From: Hypomyces perniciosus
Taxonomy: Eukaryota > Ascomycota > Sordariomycetes > Hypocreales > Hypocreaceae
DNA: 64,000 bases
Assembly: GCA_008477525.1 (NCBI GenBank)
Contig: SPDT01000003.1
Location: 1 to 64,000 of the forward strand
Reading direction: 5' to 3'
The position numbers were made by a program, and so were the translations under genes. The notes under the pieces were generated by a model, which ran no database searches, was not told where the DNA came from, and was given only the letters and a program-made list of their open reading frames with translations. This document shows, piece by piece, positions 32,434-44,698 of this stretch (within the stretch, counting starts at the first letter, position 1; every line of letters begins with the position of its first letter).

Positions 32434-33387
32434 ATGGCCATGGAAGGTTTTTTAAACAGGGCTTTCCTTAAACTTCACTATATGCGGGAACATCCTGTTT
32501 TAAGTCTTGGTCCTCTTAGATTTAGTCTATTCGGAAAAATCCAAGATGAGGGACAATCCGCAGGAAATTCGAATAGAAGTTCCTCAGAGACTACATGTGA
32601 AGCATTTAAATTAAATGATGATAAATTTAAGTTATGATTTATAGGATTTGTAGAAGGAGATGGATCTTTTATTATAAACAAGAATGGGTATTTAGAATTT
32701 ATAATTACACAATCAAGCAAGGACGCTCAAATTTTATTTATGATAAAAAAAGAGTTAGGTTTTGGTGTAGTAAGAGTACAAGATTCTGTTAGAAATACTC
32801 ATTGTTATAGAGTAAGAGATAAAAATAATATATTAAAACTTATTTCTATATTTAATGGTAATATCTTTCTTGGCAGTAGAAAAGAACAATTTAAATTATG
32901 ATTAAATGCTTTTAATTTAAAATACAAAGAAAACATATTGTATTTAGATAAAGAATTCAAACCTAGTTTAAAGGATGCTTGATTGTCAGGTTTTACAGAT
33001 GCAGAAGGATGTTTTACTTGTTCTGTATATGATAATAAGTCAAATACTGCTAAATTGGTTAGATTAAGATATATTTTGTGGCATGCGCAAGCTAGCCTAC
33101 AAAAAGGTAACTCTGAAAATATGGATCACTTAGCAAGTATATTAGGTGGTAAAAACCATTTTTTAAAGAGTTATGATGGATATAATGTAACAGTTAATAC
33201 AACTAAACTATCTCCTATCATACAATATTTTAGCTTTTATCCTTTAAGAACTAAAAAGTATATTACATATTTTAATTGAATAAAAATACATAAATTAGTA
33301 ATAGATAAAAAGCATAATGATCCTGAAGGTTTATTATTAATTCTTAGATATAAGGATAATATTAATAAATCAGATTATAATGGATAA
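32434..33387 (+). CDS. LAGLIDADG endonuclease in nad5 intron 2, left copy
   Basis: Intron 32449-33479. The frame continues from exon 2 through group I core sequence (CTATATGCGGGAAC.. GACAATCCGCAGGAAA.. TCAGAGACTACATGTG), so the first 60 intron codons overlap the ribozyme. Motif 1 [13 protein letters not shown] near residue 73; motif 2 [13 protein letters not shown] near residue 184. A palindrome (33078-33100) is in frame and encodes WHAQASLQ. Confidence 0.88.
33078..33100. repeat. GC-rich palindrome in nad5 intron 2 HEG
   Basis: GTGGCATGCGCAAGCTAGCC..; keeps the reading frame, unlike its relatives in the nad4L intron. Mirrored at 46533-46555. Confidence 0.85.
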
Positions 33388-33810
33388 GTCATCTTTTAAT
33401 ATAAATGAAGATATAGTCCGAACAGTTAAGTGATTAACTGCGTATTCTTAATAATGTATATTAAGAATCAACATTTTTGCCTACTCCTGTATCTGCCTTA
33501 ATACACGCAGCCACAATGGTTACTGCAGGGGTATACCTATTAATACGTTCATCTCCTTTAATAGAATATAGTTCAACTGTTTTATTAATATGTTTATGAT
33601 TAGGAGCTATCACTACAGTGTTTAGTTCTCTTATAGGTTTATTCCAACAAGATATTAAAAAAATTATTGCTTATTCTACTATGAGTCAATTAGGAATGAT
33701 GGTTATAGCTATAGGATTATCTTCTTATAATGTAGCTATATTCCATTTAATAAATCATGCTTTCTATAAAGGATTATTATTCTTAGGTGCGGGTGCTGTA
33801 ATACACGCAG

Positions 33811-34977
33811 GACGGACACTATGTATTGAGTTATGAAACTCTATGGGAACTAAGGCCTACCTAATAGATATTAAATATTGGGTTCCGGATTAATATTGCG
33901 TTTCCGGTAGCAGAAAATAAATAATAAAATTTATCTTTAGTAGATAATATTTATTGGAGCCATGGCCGGGTCTTGCTCGCCTTCTTAACATCTTCATTAA
34001 TAGTCACGTCCTTAATACTTGGTAAATCTTTAAGGATCTGGAGGACATAGTCTGACCGGGAGGGGCTAAAACCCCCGAATATCATGACCTCTGAATGGAG
34101 ACATTCTGGAAACGTAGAAACAAACGTTGAAGGGTTATTCTGCTGGAGAGAAGGTGTTATAGTCCGCAATAACGTAGTTAGTCTGAGTAATCAGGTGATA
34201 AATAGACCTCCGATCTTTTTATCTACTCTTAAGGAATCGAGGTTTACTTAAAACAAGCACACAATCCTTATGGAAGCAAGGCCCTTTTTAGGTAATCGGT
34301 CCATAAGGCGTAATGTTCGGGAAGAAAGGAACAGGGATTGGAGGAAGATTGCAGATCAGTCCTTGCCTCTTGATTTTACCTTCTACTATGTAAAATTCAT
34401 TCGGCTCACCTACGAAACCCTAAGGCTTGAAAGAAATTATCTATTGGTTATTACTAGAGTGGTGGAAGATTTTAGATCATTTTAGCTTATCCTTTAGGTT
34501 CTCTCTTTGATATTATTTTTCATTTATTGCAACTTTTAGTTAGTGACTATCTTGTTCTTGTTTGCCTTAAATTTTTGGCATACTTGTACTTTTTCACTAA
34601 AGAGACATTTAATGGTGTTCACCTATGATATAATTATCCTCCGAATCTTTATATCTTAGTTGTTGTAGGTTCAACTCCTACTGTTTCTAAAAAGAGAAAA
34701 TTAGTTTAATTTGAAATAACTGGGGCTGGACTGGTGCTCTACGTTAAGTCTCTGATGGGAATTAAATATTAATTTATTTTGCTCCCAGGCGTATTGTCTT
34801 GTACCTATATTTTTTATACTTTTAATAAAAAAACATAAGAATACTATTAACATTATTACTTCTAATAATATTAGTAAGTAGCTAATAGTACAAGTTATAA
34901 AAACTACAAGGGTTTCACGCATCGAGTAGAGTTTTATTGCCTCTAAGTTACCAAAGAGCAACACCTTACTTTTCAAA
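33811..34977. other. Unassigned bridge between nad5 and cox1
   Basis: About 1.17 kb with no recognised gene. The right end is the start of cox1 intron 3 (minus strand). An open minus frame there (34701-34976) continues from exon 3 and contains two hydrophobic stretches (LVVFITCTISYLLILLEVIM) but no HEG motif. The left part (to about 34490) is GC-richer and of unknown origin. The breakpoint between nad5-linked and cox1-linked DNA lies somewhere inside. Confidence 0.6.
34601..34688 (+). tRNA. tRNA-like sequence, anticodon unclear
   Basis: Acceptor arms AGAGACA / TGTTTCT pair fully and the T-arm GTAGG-TTCAACT-CCTAC is good. The anticodon region (GATATA..TATATC with a 17-base loop) does not give a normal loop. 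Possibly a decayed tRNA or one with an insertion. Confidence 0.4.
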
Positions 34978-35438
34978 AGTGTTCAACCTGTACCAGCTCC
35001 ACCTTCTATACAAGCAGAGAATACTAATAAAAGTAAACTAGGTGGTAATAATCAGAAACTAATGTTATTTAGTCTAGGGAATCGTTTACAATGGTAGTTT
35101 CCTACCACCACGGACTATGTCTTCACCCTTATTTAATGCAATAAGGGGCCTCGCGTGTAGTCTCTGAGGATCCTACTCATAATTTAAATTATTTTGGTTT
35201 CCTGCACATTCTTCCCATGTATACATAAGTGTTACGACTAATTCAGTTATTTGCACAGCTTTATGAGTTTATAAACTCCAATTAGGTGTCTATGTATCTG
35301 TTGACAGGATAAATTTCATCCTTTTTCGAGAGATTCTATGCATATAGCGAAGTAATAATTAAAAAGTTTACACTTTTTAACGGCATTCCCCGGTTTAGGG
35401 GAATATATATAAATAACAAAATAGTAACAATTGTAAGT

Positions 35439-36342
35439 TTAAGCAGATAATTTATTTAAATGATCCCAATTGAAATAAGTTCTATTTCTATTCATACTAT
35501 TTCTAACAGAATCAGTTTTAGTTAAACCTTCTTCTGTATAATGTTTGTTTTCAAGTATTAATAACACAACTTCTCTTCAATCTTTATAATCTAAATATTT
35601 ACTTGAGAATATAGGATGTCTATCTAAATAGTTTATCAAGATTTCTGTAGAATTTTTACTTGATGCTGTAAGAGTATAATACTCATTACCTGTAGATTTT
35701 TGGATTCTAGTTAATAAACTACAATTAAGAAATTTAGCTATACTTGTTAAAACCTCTAAATAACTGTTACCAGTAACAGGATCTAACATTCTTTGCTCAA
35801 TTCTTAATCTACAAGATATTTTTCTTTTTTTTGCATTATTTTCTACTTTAGTATGTTGCACAGAAAAACTTCCATCTGAATCAATAAATCCGCTTAATCA
35901 ACTATCATTAGCCAAAGGACCTTCTTTTAAAGGTAACTTATCTATATTTGTACTATGATGTTTATTTAATCAATCAATCAATTTATGCAATTGATGTATC
36001 TTAGGTGTTCTTAGTTCACCATTTATTAAAGAAACTATTTTTTTTAAACCTATTACAGGTGAAACTACTAATACACAAGCATTATCTTTAGGTTTATATC
36101 TAATAAACCCTGACTCTAAGATATCTAATAGTTTTTTAGCTAATGGTTCATTTTTTAAACTAAAAGTTATACAAAATCTGGGGTTATGTTTCTTTTTATC
36201 TCCCGCATCAGGATTTTGTATTCAAATATGACCATCACCTTCAAATAAACCAGCTAGATATGAATTTAAATTATTATTTTTAACACTTGTACTATAGTAT
36301 CTTTTGTTATTTATTATACCCCCAAGGTGGCCCTTTTTCTTT
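35439..36342 (-). CDS. LAGLIDADG endonuclease in cox1 intron 2
   Basis: Fused to exon 2, about 300 intron codons in code 4. Motif 1 [13 protein letters not shown] near 36240; motif 2 [13 protein letters not shown] near 35890; ends ..[18 protein letters not shown]. The group I core follows downstream (minus strand, 35100-35200). Confidence 0.9.
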
Positions 36343-36924
36343 GCCATATCAGGACCACCTATCATTAAAGGCATTAAAAAATTACCAAATCCTCCTATTA
36401 ATGCAGGCATACGTTTACTCATATACTTTCATATATGAACGGACTATATCTTTATCTTTAAATATAATATAATATTTACTAAGATATTTCACGTGTAGTC
36501 TCTGAGGAACCTACTCAATAACAAAATTATCTTTGGTTTCCTGCGGGTTATCTAATCTTTTGAATTGTTACTGTATCCTGCTGCTTTTCGTCTACCGGCA
36601 AAGTTCCGTAAGTCTGCAATACTAGTATCAAAAGCTCTAAAGACGTTCTCGCATATAGTGAAATGAAAGTAAAATATTACTACTTTACCCGGCCATGCCT
36701 TATCTATTTAATCTTTAATTTCCACATTCTAACTGTAATAATAACAACAACAATAATAGATTAAACAATAACAAATAGATAAAAAGTATTTTTATATAAC
36801 TAGGTACAAACCTATAAGGTTACAAGGTTATATATGAAAATCTATTTTCTCTTTGTGTTCATACCTGATTTAATTTCTATAATTTTAGCTAACCCTTCTG
36901 GAGTTTTATGAGCATTACTATTCA

Positions 36925-38271
<1,347 letters not shown>

Positions 38272-38295
38272 TCATCTTTCAATGTTCATAGACAT

Positions 38296-38830
38296 TTGAG
38301 ATCTTAAATTTAGGTTTAAGGTACCTTCTTCTTTTTGTAATCTCAAAATTTTGAAATAATAGAGTATTGATATTTAAATGACATTATTAGCTAAAAATTA
38401 TTAATTAATAATCTTAATCAATTCTTATCAATATAAATGCTAATAATTAAAAGAGAACTTTTATATATATTGTTCCATTTAAATTTTTATAAATTTTTTT
38501 TTTCTTGCTCCGCACTATTATAGAATTATTATTATTAAATTGTGCTCTACTTTGTAGCCCTAGCTTTAGCTTGCGCAGCAGCATGAGCATAACTCCGTCA
38601 GGAAAAGAAAAAAAATTCTATTTATACTCCGCGTTAATACTTTAAACTAAATATTAAAATTATTTTATTTTATTTTATATATTATATCTAATTAAATATA
38701 AATTTATTTTTCTTTTATTATAAGTTTTAAATATATATAAATATATATTCTATATATTTTATATAGTAAAATATTTATGAATTTAAGTATTAGTAAATTA
38801 TTTTCATAATTAAGGTGCTACTAAGTAGTA
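38296..38830. other. AT-rich cox1 upstream spacer
   Basis: No gene seen. Contains a GC-rich patch (about 38515-38620) with AGCTTTAGCTTGCGCAGC, probably another palindrome relic. Confidence 0.6.
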
Positions 38831-38901
38831 AGATTATGGAGGAATTGAACCTCAGACTATTGATTTGCAATCAAAGTGTAAATCCGTTTACAGCATAATC
38901 T
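38831..38901 (-). tRNA. tRNA-Cys (GCA)
   Basis: 71 nt; acceptor AGATTAT / ATAATCT perfect; anticodon GCA (GATT-GCA-AATC). The cob-trnC-cox1 order is common in Pezizomycotina. Confidence 0.92.
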
Positions 38902-39026
38902 TTTTATAGTAATCATAAAGATTCTATAAAAAATTATTATAAAAATTTCTAGTACTACTTATATCACTAAAAGATCTAATTTTTAGTGTATAAATTTAAT
39001 TTTTATGCTATTACATAAACAAATAA

Positions 39027-42000
39027 TTATTTTACTTTATTATTTGTTTGATATAAATCAACAAGTGTATTTTCTATTATACTTGTTACAGGCATTATTA
39101 TTATGAAGTATGCAAAGTATAAACTTGTACTTATTTGTCCGAATTCTATAAACGGACTTTCAACATGTTTAGCACCTAATTGCATTAATATTATGAAGTT
39201 TATTACGAATACATAGAACATTATTTTACTTAAAGGTCTGAATTGTAAACCTTTTGTTAAACCTAAATCTGTTTTAGGTAATATTAATATGATTAATAAA
39301 GCACTAAACATAGCTAAAACCCCTAATAATTTGTTAGGTATAGATCTTAGTATAGCATAGAAAGGTAATAGATATCATTCAGGTACTATAGCAGCTGGAG
39401 TTTGCATAGGGTTAGCCATTACATAATTTTCACTATCACCTAATACATTAGGCATGAAGAATACGAATAAGCTTAAAACAAACATAAAGATAAATATAGT
39501 AACTAAATCTTTGAATAAGAAATAAGGAGCAAATGTTATTCTATCATAATAACCAGGAACTCCTAAAGGATTACTTGCTCCAGCTGTATCGTGTACAGCT
39601 ATAAGATGCATTATTACTAATGCAGCTAATACGAAAGGTAATACAAAATGTAAAGCAAAGAATCTGTTTAAAGTAGCATTATTAACAGAGCATTTGTGTT
39701 GGTGGTTACATATTTAATTAATATTAAATACTCTTACTACACTCAATAAATTTCTTTATTGATCGGACTATATCATGATCTCGTATTTAATAGTTTGAAG
39801 GTATTTGAATTTTTTCTGAATATCTAGATATTTTACGTAATTGTTTTATTCATAATAAATATTGTAATTTTTTATGACCCAATAATTTTACAGGAGCATT
39901 TTGTAAAAATTTAATAACATTTTCTATTGATCTTACCCCTGTAACTTTTAAATTTGAACAATTTGTTTTATCTAAATATATTTTAGTGGTAAAAGATAAA
40001 TATTTATGGATAGCTGATATTAAAATATCGCCATCTTTTTGAGCAATATCAAAACTAGCTATTAAATAATCATCGTCTTTATTTAGCTTATATACACTGA
40101 AACAACCTTCAGCTTCTATAAATCCTACTAATCAAGCAGGAAAATAAGATGTATTAATAATAGATTCTATAGAATTAATTGGCTCATCGCTTCTAGTATA
40201 TTTAGGTAAATCATCTGAATAAATAATACCTGAAAGCAATGCGTCTTTAAATCTTAAGTAATCATATTGCTTATTTGATAACATAGGATATTTATCAAAT
40301 ATAGGTAATATAAAATTTTTCAAATGATTTTTATCTCTTATTCTTAAGGATACCATTTCTATTTCATTTCTTTTTCTGAAACTTACCTTACCTACACCCA
40401 AAATATTTTTTATTTTATAAATTAATTGAACATCTCTAATAGATAATTCTATACCTAATTCATATGTTAAATATTTACCTTTTTTTGTTGCGCAAGCTAC
40501 AGAAAAATATCCATCACCTTCGAACAGGCCTACTAAATAGGCATATGTGAGATCTCCTGCATGTAGTCTCTGAGAGGCTTCTGAAGTATGTAAACTTCTC
40601 ACCCCTGCTGATTGTCCCCCTGTCATTGCAATTTTCACGTCTATTGTAGATATTAAAATAAATAATAAATCGTATGCAAATCCTAAACTTGGGGATGTTC
40701 CAGCATTAAGCAGGATTTTTAACATTACGTCACCGTAATGTGGTTCAACTGTATTTAAACCTCCTCAAATGACAATATAATTTAGTATAATTTTTAATTT
40801 ATACCTTATATCCTTTCAGATATATTTAGACTATGTCTTGAATTTTAATAATAAAATTCTGGGGTTATCGTGTTGAGCTTATTGTTGGTTTAACTCACTC
40901 ATTAGTCGTTGAACGTCCTTAATCCTCTTAAATAAACCGAATTAAGTTCCGCTACAAATGATTTAATAATAGAGAGGTATGTTATTAAATGTCTTTGTAA
41001 TTTTCCCCATTTGCCTCTAAAAAATAAATTTTATTTTTAAGGAGCCCATATTACAGTTTAGGGTAATGTAATTTATTATAACGTGTACTATTTTGTAGAT
41101 TATTTAATCATTTTGTATATTGAATATACTTTAGCCCTATTAAAGGATGTAGACCTTCAAAAGAAAAGAAGTTAATTACTGTTTGTATATCAGATTTAGA
41201 ACTAACACTAAATTGACTAAAATTATTTGTAGTATCTATTTTTCTATTTGTATTAAATACTAGTTTAAATCCTTCAAATAAATTAGTATGTATTCTTTGT
41301 TTTAACTGAAAACAACCATCATTATTACTTTTAATAAAGAATGAACCTCCTGAACATGTAAATCCCACAATTCAATTTTTCAAAAAAATGTAATAATGTA
41401 TAATCGTTCGCATTTTCTGGTAACTTAAAGACGCTTTGAATATTGTCTTTAGATGGTATATCATCATACATTTTAATATCATTTTTCAAAATATGCATAG
41501 CCAGATTAAATTGATCATATCTAGTTTCAGTTAAAAAGAATATATTGTTATAAATTAATAAAGGAAATAATATTTCCTGTAATTCAGTTCTATTTATTAC
41601 TAATTTACAAGCAGGACTCCTTAAATCCTTATAAGTATTTATAGTACCTAATTTTAAAACAGAATGAATATACTCCAAAGTAGAAATATCATCTAAATGT
41701 AATGAAATAGTCAATTTCATTGTTATAAACCCTTTAGAGGTTTTGGATATTTGAATATAACCATCTCCATCTATTAAGCCTACTAAAAAAGCTATAAATG
41801 ATGAAGGAAGGGAAATATAATCTCTTTTATCTAATATTTTATTAAACTTCTTTATGGCATTTTTATGAATATTCCCTATTGTAGGTAATAATGAGAATAA
41901 AATAATCATACAAACATATAAATTAATTAACACTGTAATTTTTATTGACTCAACTATATCTTGTCCTATTCATGGTATAGCACTTATTAAATTAGTAATA

Positions 42001-43919
42001 ACTGTAGCCCCTCATAATGACATTTGACCGTACGGAAGTACATACAAACTTACTTTCTATAATAAATATTTATAAAAAGCCATGAAAACTTTCTGGTTCG
42101 TATATCATGTTTATCTATATACTATAGATAAAAAGCTCCGACTGTGCATTAAGCAGCATTTCAGCCACCCATTAGTGACCCAGTCTGTCGCGATCCTATG
42201 GAGAACCGACGATCTCTTATATTATAATAATATACTTTGATCGTTTTCACTAATATCGCCAAAGAAATAATATTATTTCTTCAATGTCCCTGTCGGGTCA
42301 TTCTGCTTTAAGTTTTATTTTTTTCCATAAATTACATAAAACTTGTTACTCACAGGACTACGACTATAATAATATAATAATCATCTAAGGTTAACTTGGT
42401 GACCCGTTATGCAAAAGGTACGTTCTTTATTTCTCTCTGGCCCTTTATAGTCATTACTTTAGTGCAAACTATAAAGTAAAAACAGGGCCCGGTCATAAAA
42501 TTATGGCTGCTTCTAAGCCTATCTCCTTGTCGACTTAAATAAAAACCTTCTTAATTTCACTTAACAAATAATTTAGGAACCTTAACTCTTGTTCTGGGCT
42601 GTTTCCCTTTTGACATACAACCTTATCGTTTTATGTCTGATAGTTTAAAGATAATTAACAATTCAACGTCCTTTTAATAATTTACTTGAGCTCTTTAAAG
42701 CTCTATATACTGTTTTATATGAACAATTTAAAGATTCCGCAGTTTTTATTATATTGGTAAATTCACCATAAACAGCGCCATTTAATTCCTTTACAATAAT
42801 AGACTTAGAATTCTTTTTCATATTTAAAATAGCTTCTTCTGAATAAGTACGTTCTTTTCTATTAAGAGCGGCTTTTCTAATAGCTTCTATTGTATCGGGA
42901 GAAAGTGATTTACCTCTATTTAAGTCCCCAATCTGTTTTCTACGGGCTTCACTATAATTAGCTTTCATTTTTATTCTAGTTACTTCTGTATGTTTATAAC
43001 CGAAGCTTGAACCTGCCTCTGTTAATATATTATAATCAGGTAAAAGAGACTTTAAATAGAAGTCTTCCAAATCTAATAATTTCTTATTATTTTCTTGATT
43101 AACCACTTCAGGAAATAATTCTAATACAAAAAAAGCAAAATTATGTAAACCATACTTCTTAACTGCGTTTTTAACTATTTTACTACCATTAAAATAAATT
43201 AAATGATTCGTAAATCTTGAGTTAATTCTATCAGTAGAAGCTGATCCAATATAATAACTTAAAGTCTGTTTATTTAAGATCATATAAATACCGCTAAGAT
43301 TTTTAGTTTCTTTAGCTATATCCTTACGTACTGAATCTTCATGTAAGTTATCATAAATAAAAACTGGGTGAAGATTTTTAGATTTTCAAAAGTTCTTTAT
43401 TACATCAGTATTACGTGATGTAGAGTAATATCTTTTATTATTAAATGTTGTAATTGTTTTTTTATTATTAAATGTTGTAATTGTTGTTTTATTATTATTA
43501 TAGTCGTTTTGGGCTATGTCTAAGTAACCCAAGAAACCTATTCCCATCATAAGTATAAGTATTATTGTTCCTATAACTCAAGCTAATGTTCTAGGTGCTC
43601 TGTAAGATGCATAATATAAACCTCTACCTATATGTAAATATACTAAGAAGAAGAAAGCTGAAGCTGTATTACTATGTAAGTAACGAATTAATCATCCGTT
43701 ATTTACATCACGCATAATATGCTCTATAGAATTGAAAGCTTCTGCTACACTAGGGTTATAGTGCATAGCTAAAGTTACACCTGTAACTATTTGTATACCT
43801 AAACAAAGTGCTAATAAAGAACCAAAATTTCATAAATAATTTATGTTACTTGGTTGTGAATGGTCAATTATGTATATGTTAACCAATCTTAATAAAGGGT
43901 GACTTTTTAATATTCTCAT
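39027..43919 (-). CDS. cob, cytochrome b (4 exons)
   Basis: Complex III subunit. Exons 43527-43919, 41948-42044, 40757-40772 (only 16 bases) and 39027-39690, totalling 1170 nt, 389 residues. The haem-binding helices are present ([35 protein letters not shown]), as are [20 protein letters not shown] across exons 2-4 and PEWYLLPFYA near the end. All three introns are group I by their U..G boundaries, carrying GIY-YIG, broken LAGLIDADG and I-AniI-like genes. It appears intact. Confidence 0.96.
39787..40756 (-). CDS. I-AniI-like LAGLIDADG endonuclease/maturase in cob intron 3
   Basis: Intron 39691-40756; the frame continues from exon 3. From [20 protein letters not shown] onward it closely follows I-AniI of the Aspergillus nidulans cob intron ([36 protein letters not shown]). 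That enzyme both cuts DNA and assists splicing. Both LAGLIDADG acidic residues are kept. An insertion (ACA) after the first motif near 40494 is part of a short GC-rich GCGCAAGC patch. Confidence 0.92.
40757..40772 (-). other. cob micro-exon 3 (16 nt)
   Basis: TCATTTGAGGAGGTTT between two group I introns. Needed to complete VEFIWGGF; intron 2 ends in G just before it and intron 3 starts after its final T. The phase fits exactly (97 + 16 + 664). Confidence 0.85.
41000..41381. repeat. 382-bp inverted repeat, copy 2 (native, cob intron 2)
   Basis: Counterpart of 8002-8383. Here it continues naturally on both sides within cob intron 2 (HEG upstream, group I core downstream), so this is the source context. 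Confidence 0.93.
41051..41947 (-). pseudogene. LAGLIDADG endonuclease in cob intron 2, frameshifted
   Basis: Intron 40773-41947. Motif 1 ([14 protein letters not shown]) is intact near 41790. The frame shifts near 41380 at a T/A run (TTTTTTGAAAAATTG), after which [16 protein letters not shown] and the rest follow in another frame to a stop at 41051. Motif 2 also lacks its usual acidic residue. Likely inactive. Confidence 0.82.
42645..43526 (-). CDS. GIY-YIG endonuclease in cob intron 1
   Basis: Intron 42045-43526; fused to exon 1 (..GFLGY). GIY-YIG block [20 protein letters not shown] near 43300-43245; [20 protein letters not shown]3-like middle ([37 protein letters not shown]); NUMOD1-like end ([19 protein letters not shown]). 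Ends at TAA 42645 in code 4. A repeat of AAACAATTACAACATTTAAT-type sequence lies in the linker (43440-43490). A structured, GC-richer segment (42050-42640) follows. Confidence 0.88.
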
Positions 43920-44136
43920 TTTAATTTTTAGAAAATTTGAACATTTATCAATACTTATATATAGTAATAAATACAACTCTACTATAAGATTTATTTATTT
44001 AATGTATTATTACATAAAAGATATATACGTATTTTAAATAAAATTATATATTTAATATATTAAATATATACTGCATAATATGCAAATTGTTATATATATA
44101 AAATAATAATAAGGATATAAAAATTCATAATAAATA

Positions 44137-44688
44137 TTATTTATTATCGCTATCTACATCTTTATTTGTAGTATTATTTGCTTTAGTTTCATTTTCTGCT
44201 ACTACTTTAGATTTCTTATTTTCCTCACCCGCAGAAGGTAATAGATCTTCCTCTGTAGCAGATCTTTTATTATCAGATGAACCTACACCATTTTCCTCTA
44301 AATTAAATTTATTTAAAGCTTCACTAAGAGCATTCATTTCTTTTGCATCCTGTTTTCTAAATTCTGCAATAGTTGAATGTAAAGAATTTTCAGGTAAAAC
44401 CTTAGTTCTTTCATATTCCTCTTTTTCATTTTCAAGTCATTTAAATTCGTGTTCCATCAATAGTTCATGTATATTCTTCATTTTTTCAACATATCATTTA
44501 CTGGAATTACTATAATCAGGAGTATGAAATGTACTAACATTTTTATCTTTATTTTTATTTTTATCTTCCGATTCCGAATTATTATCTTTAATTTCTGTAT
44601 CATCATCTGTCCCGTCAAAAGAAATAGTATCAGAAAAACTATTTAAACCAAATAGGGATATTATATAAATTAATAAACTAAAAATCAA
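44137..44688 (-). CDS. Unknown ORF between nad5 and cob (183 codons)
   Basis: Starts TTG at 44688 (no ATG upstream in frame), 10 bases after the nad5 stop. One N-terminal membrane helix (LLIYIISLFGL), then an acidic, Asn/Asp/Lys-rich tail with low complexity (KNKNKDKN) and a possible coiled coil (EFKWLENEKEEYERTK; EMNALSEALNKF). No intron or HEG motif. I do not recognise it. It may be a plasmid- or intergenic-derived mitochondrial orf. Confidence 0.55.
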
Positions 44689-44698
44689 AGCGAGTAGA

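Larger units (their letters stand above)
30358..33810 (+). pseudogene. nad5, NADH dehydrogenase subunit 5, truncated left copy
   Basis: Exons 30358-30927, 32302-32448 and the start of exon 3 from 33480 (..[23 protein letters not shown]). The gene stops matching after GCAG at 33810 and runs into unrelated sequence, losing about 375 codons. The complete copy is at 44699-49275. This break is one end of the 8.94-kb repeat. Confidence 0.94.

Noticed and set aside
34270..34485. Plus-strand ORF of 71 codons in the bridge
   Set aside because: No motif, no homologue I recognise, and it lies in probable intron or junction sequence.
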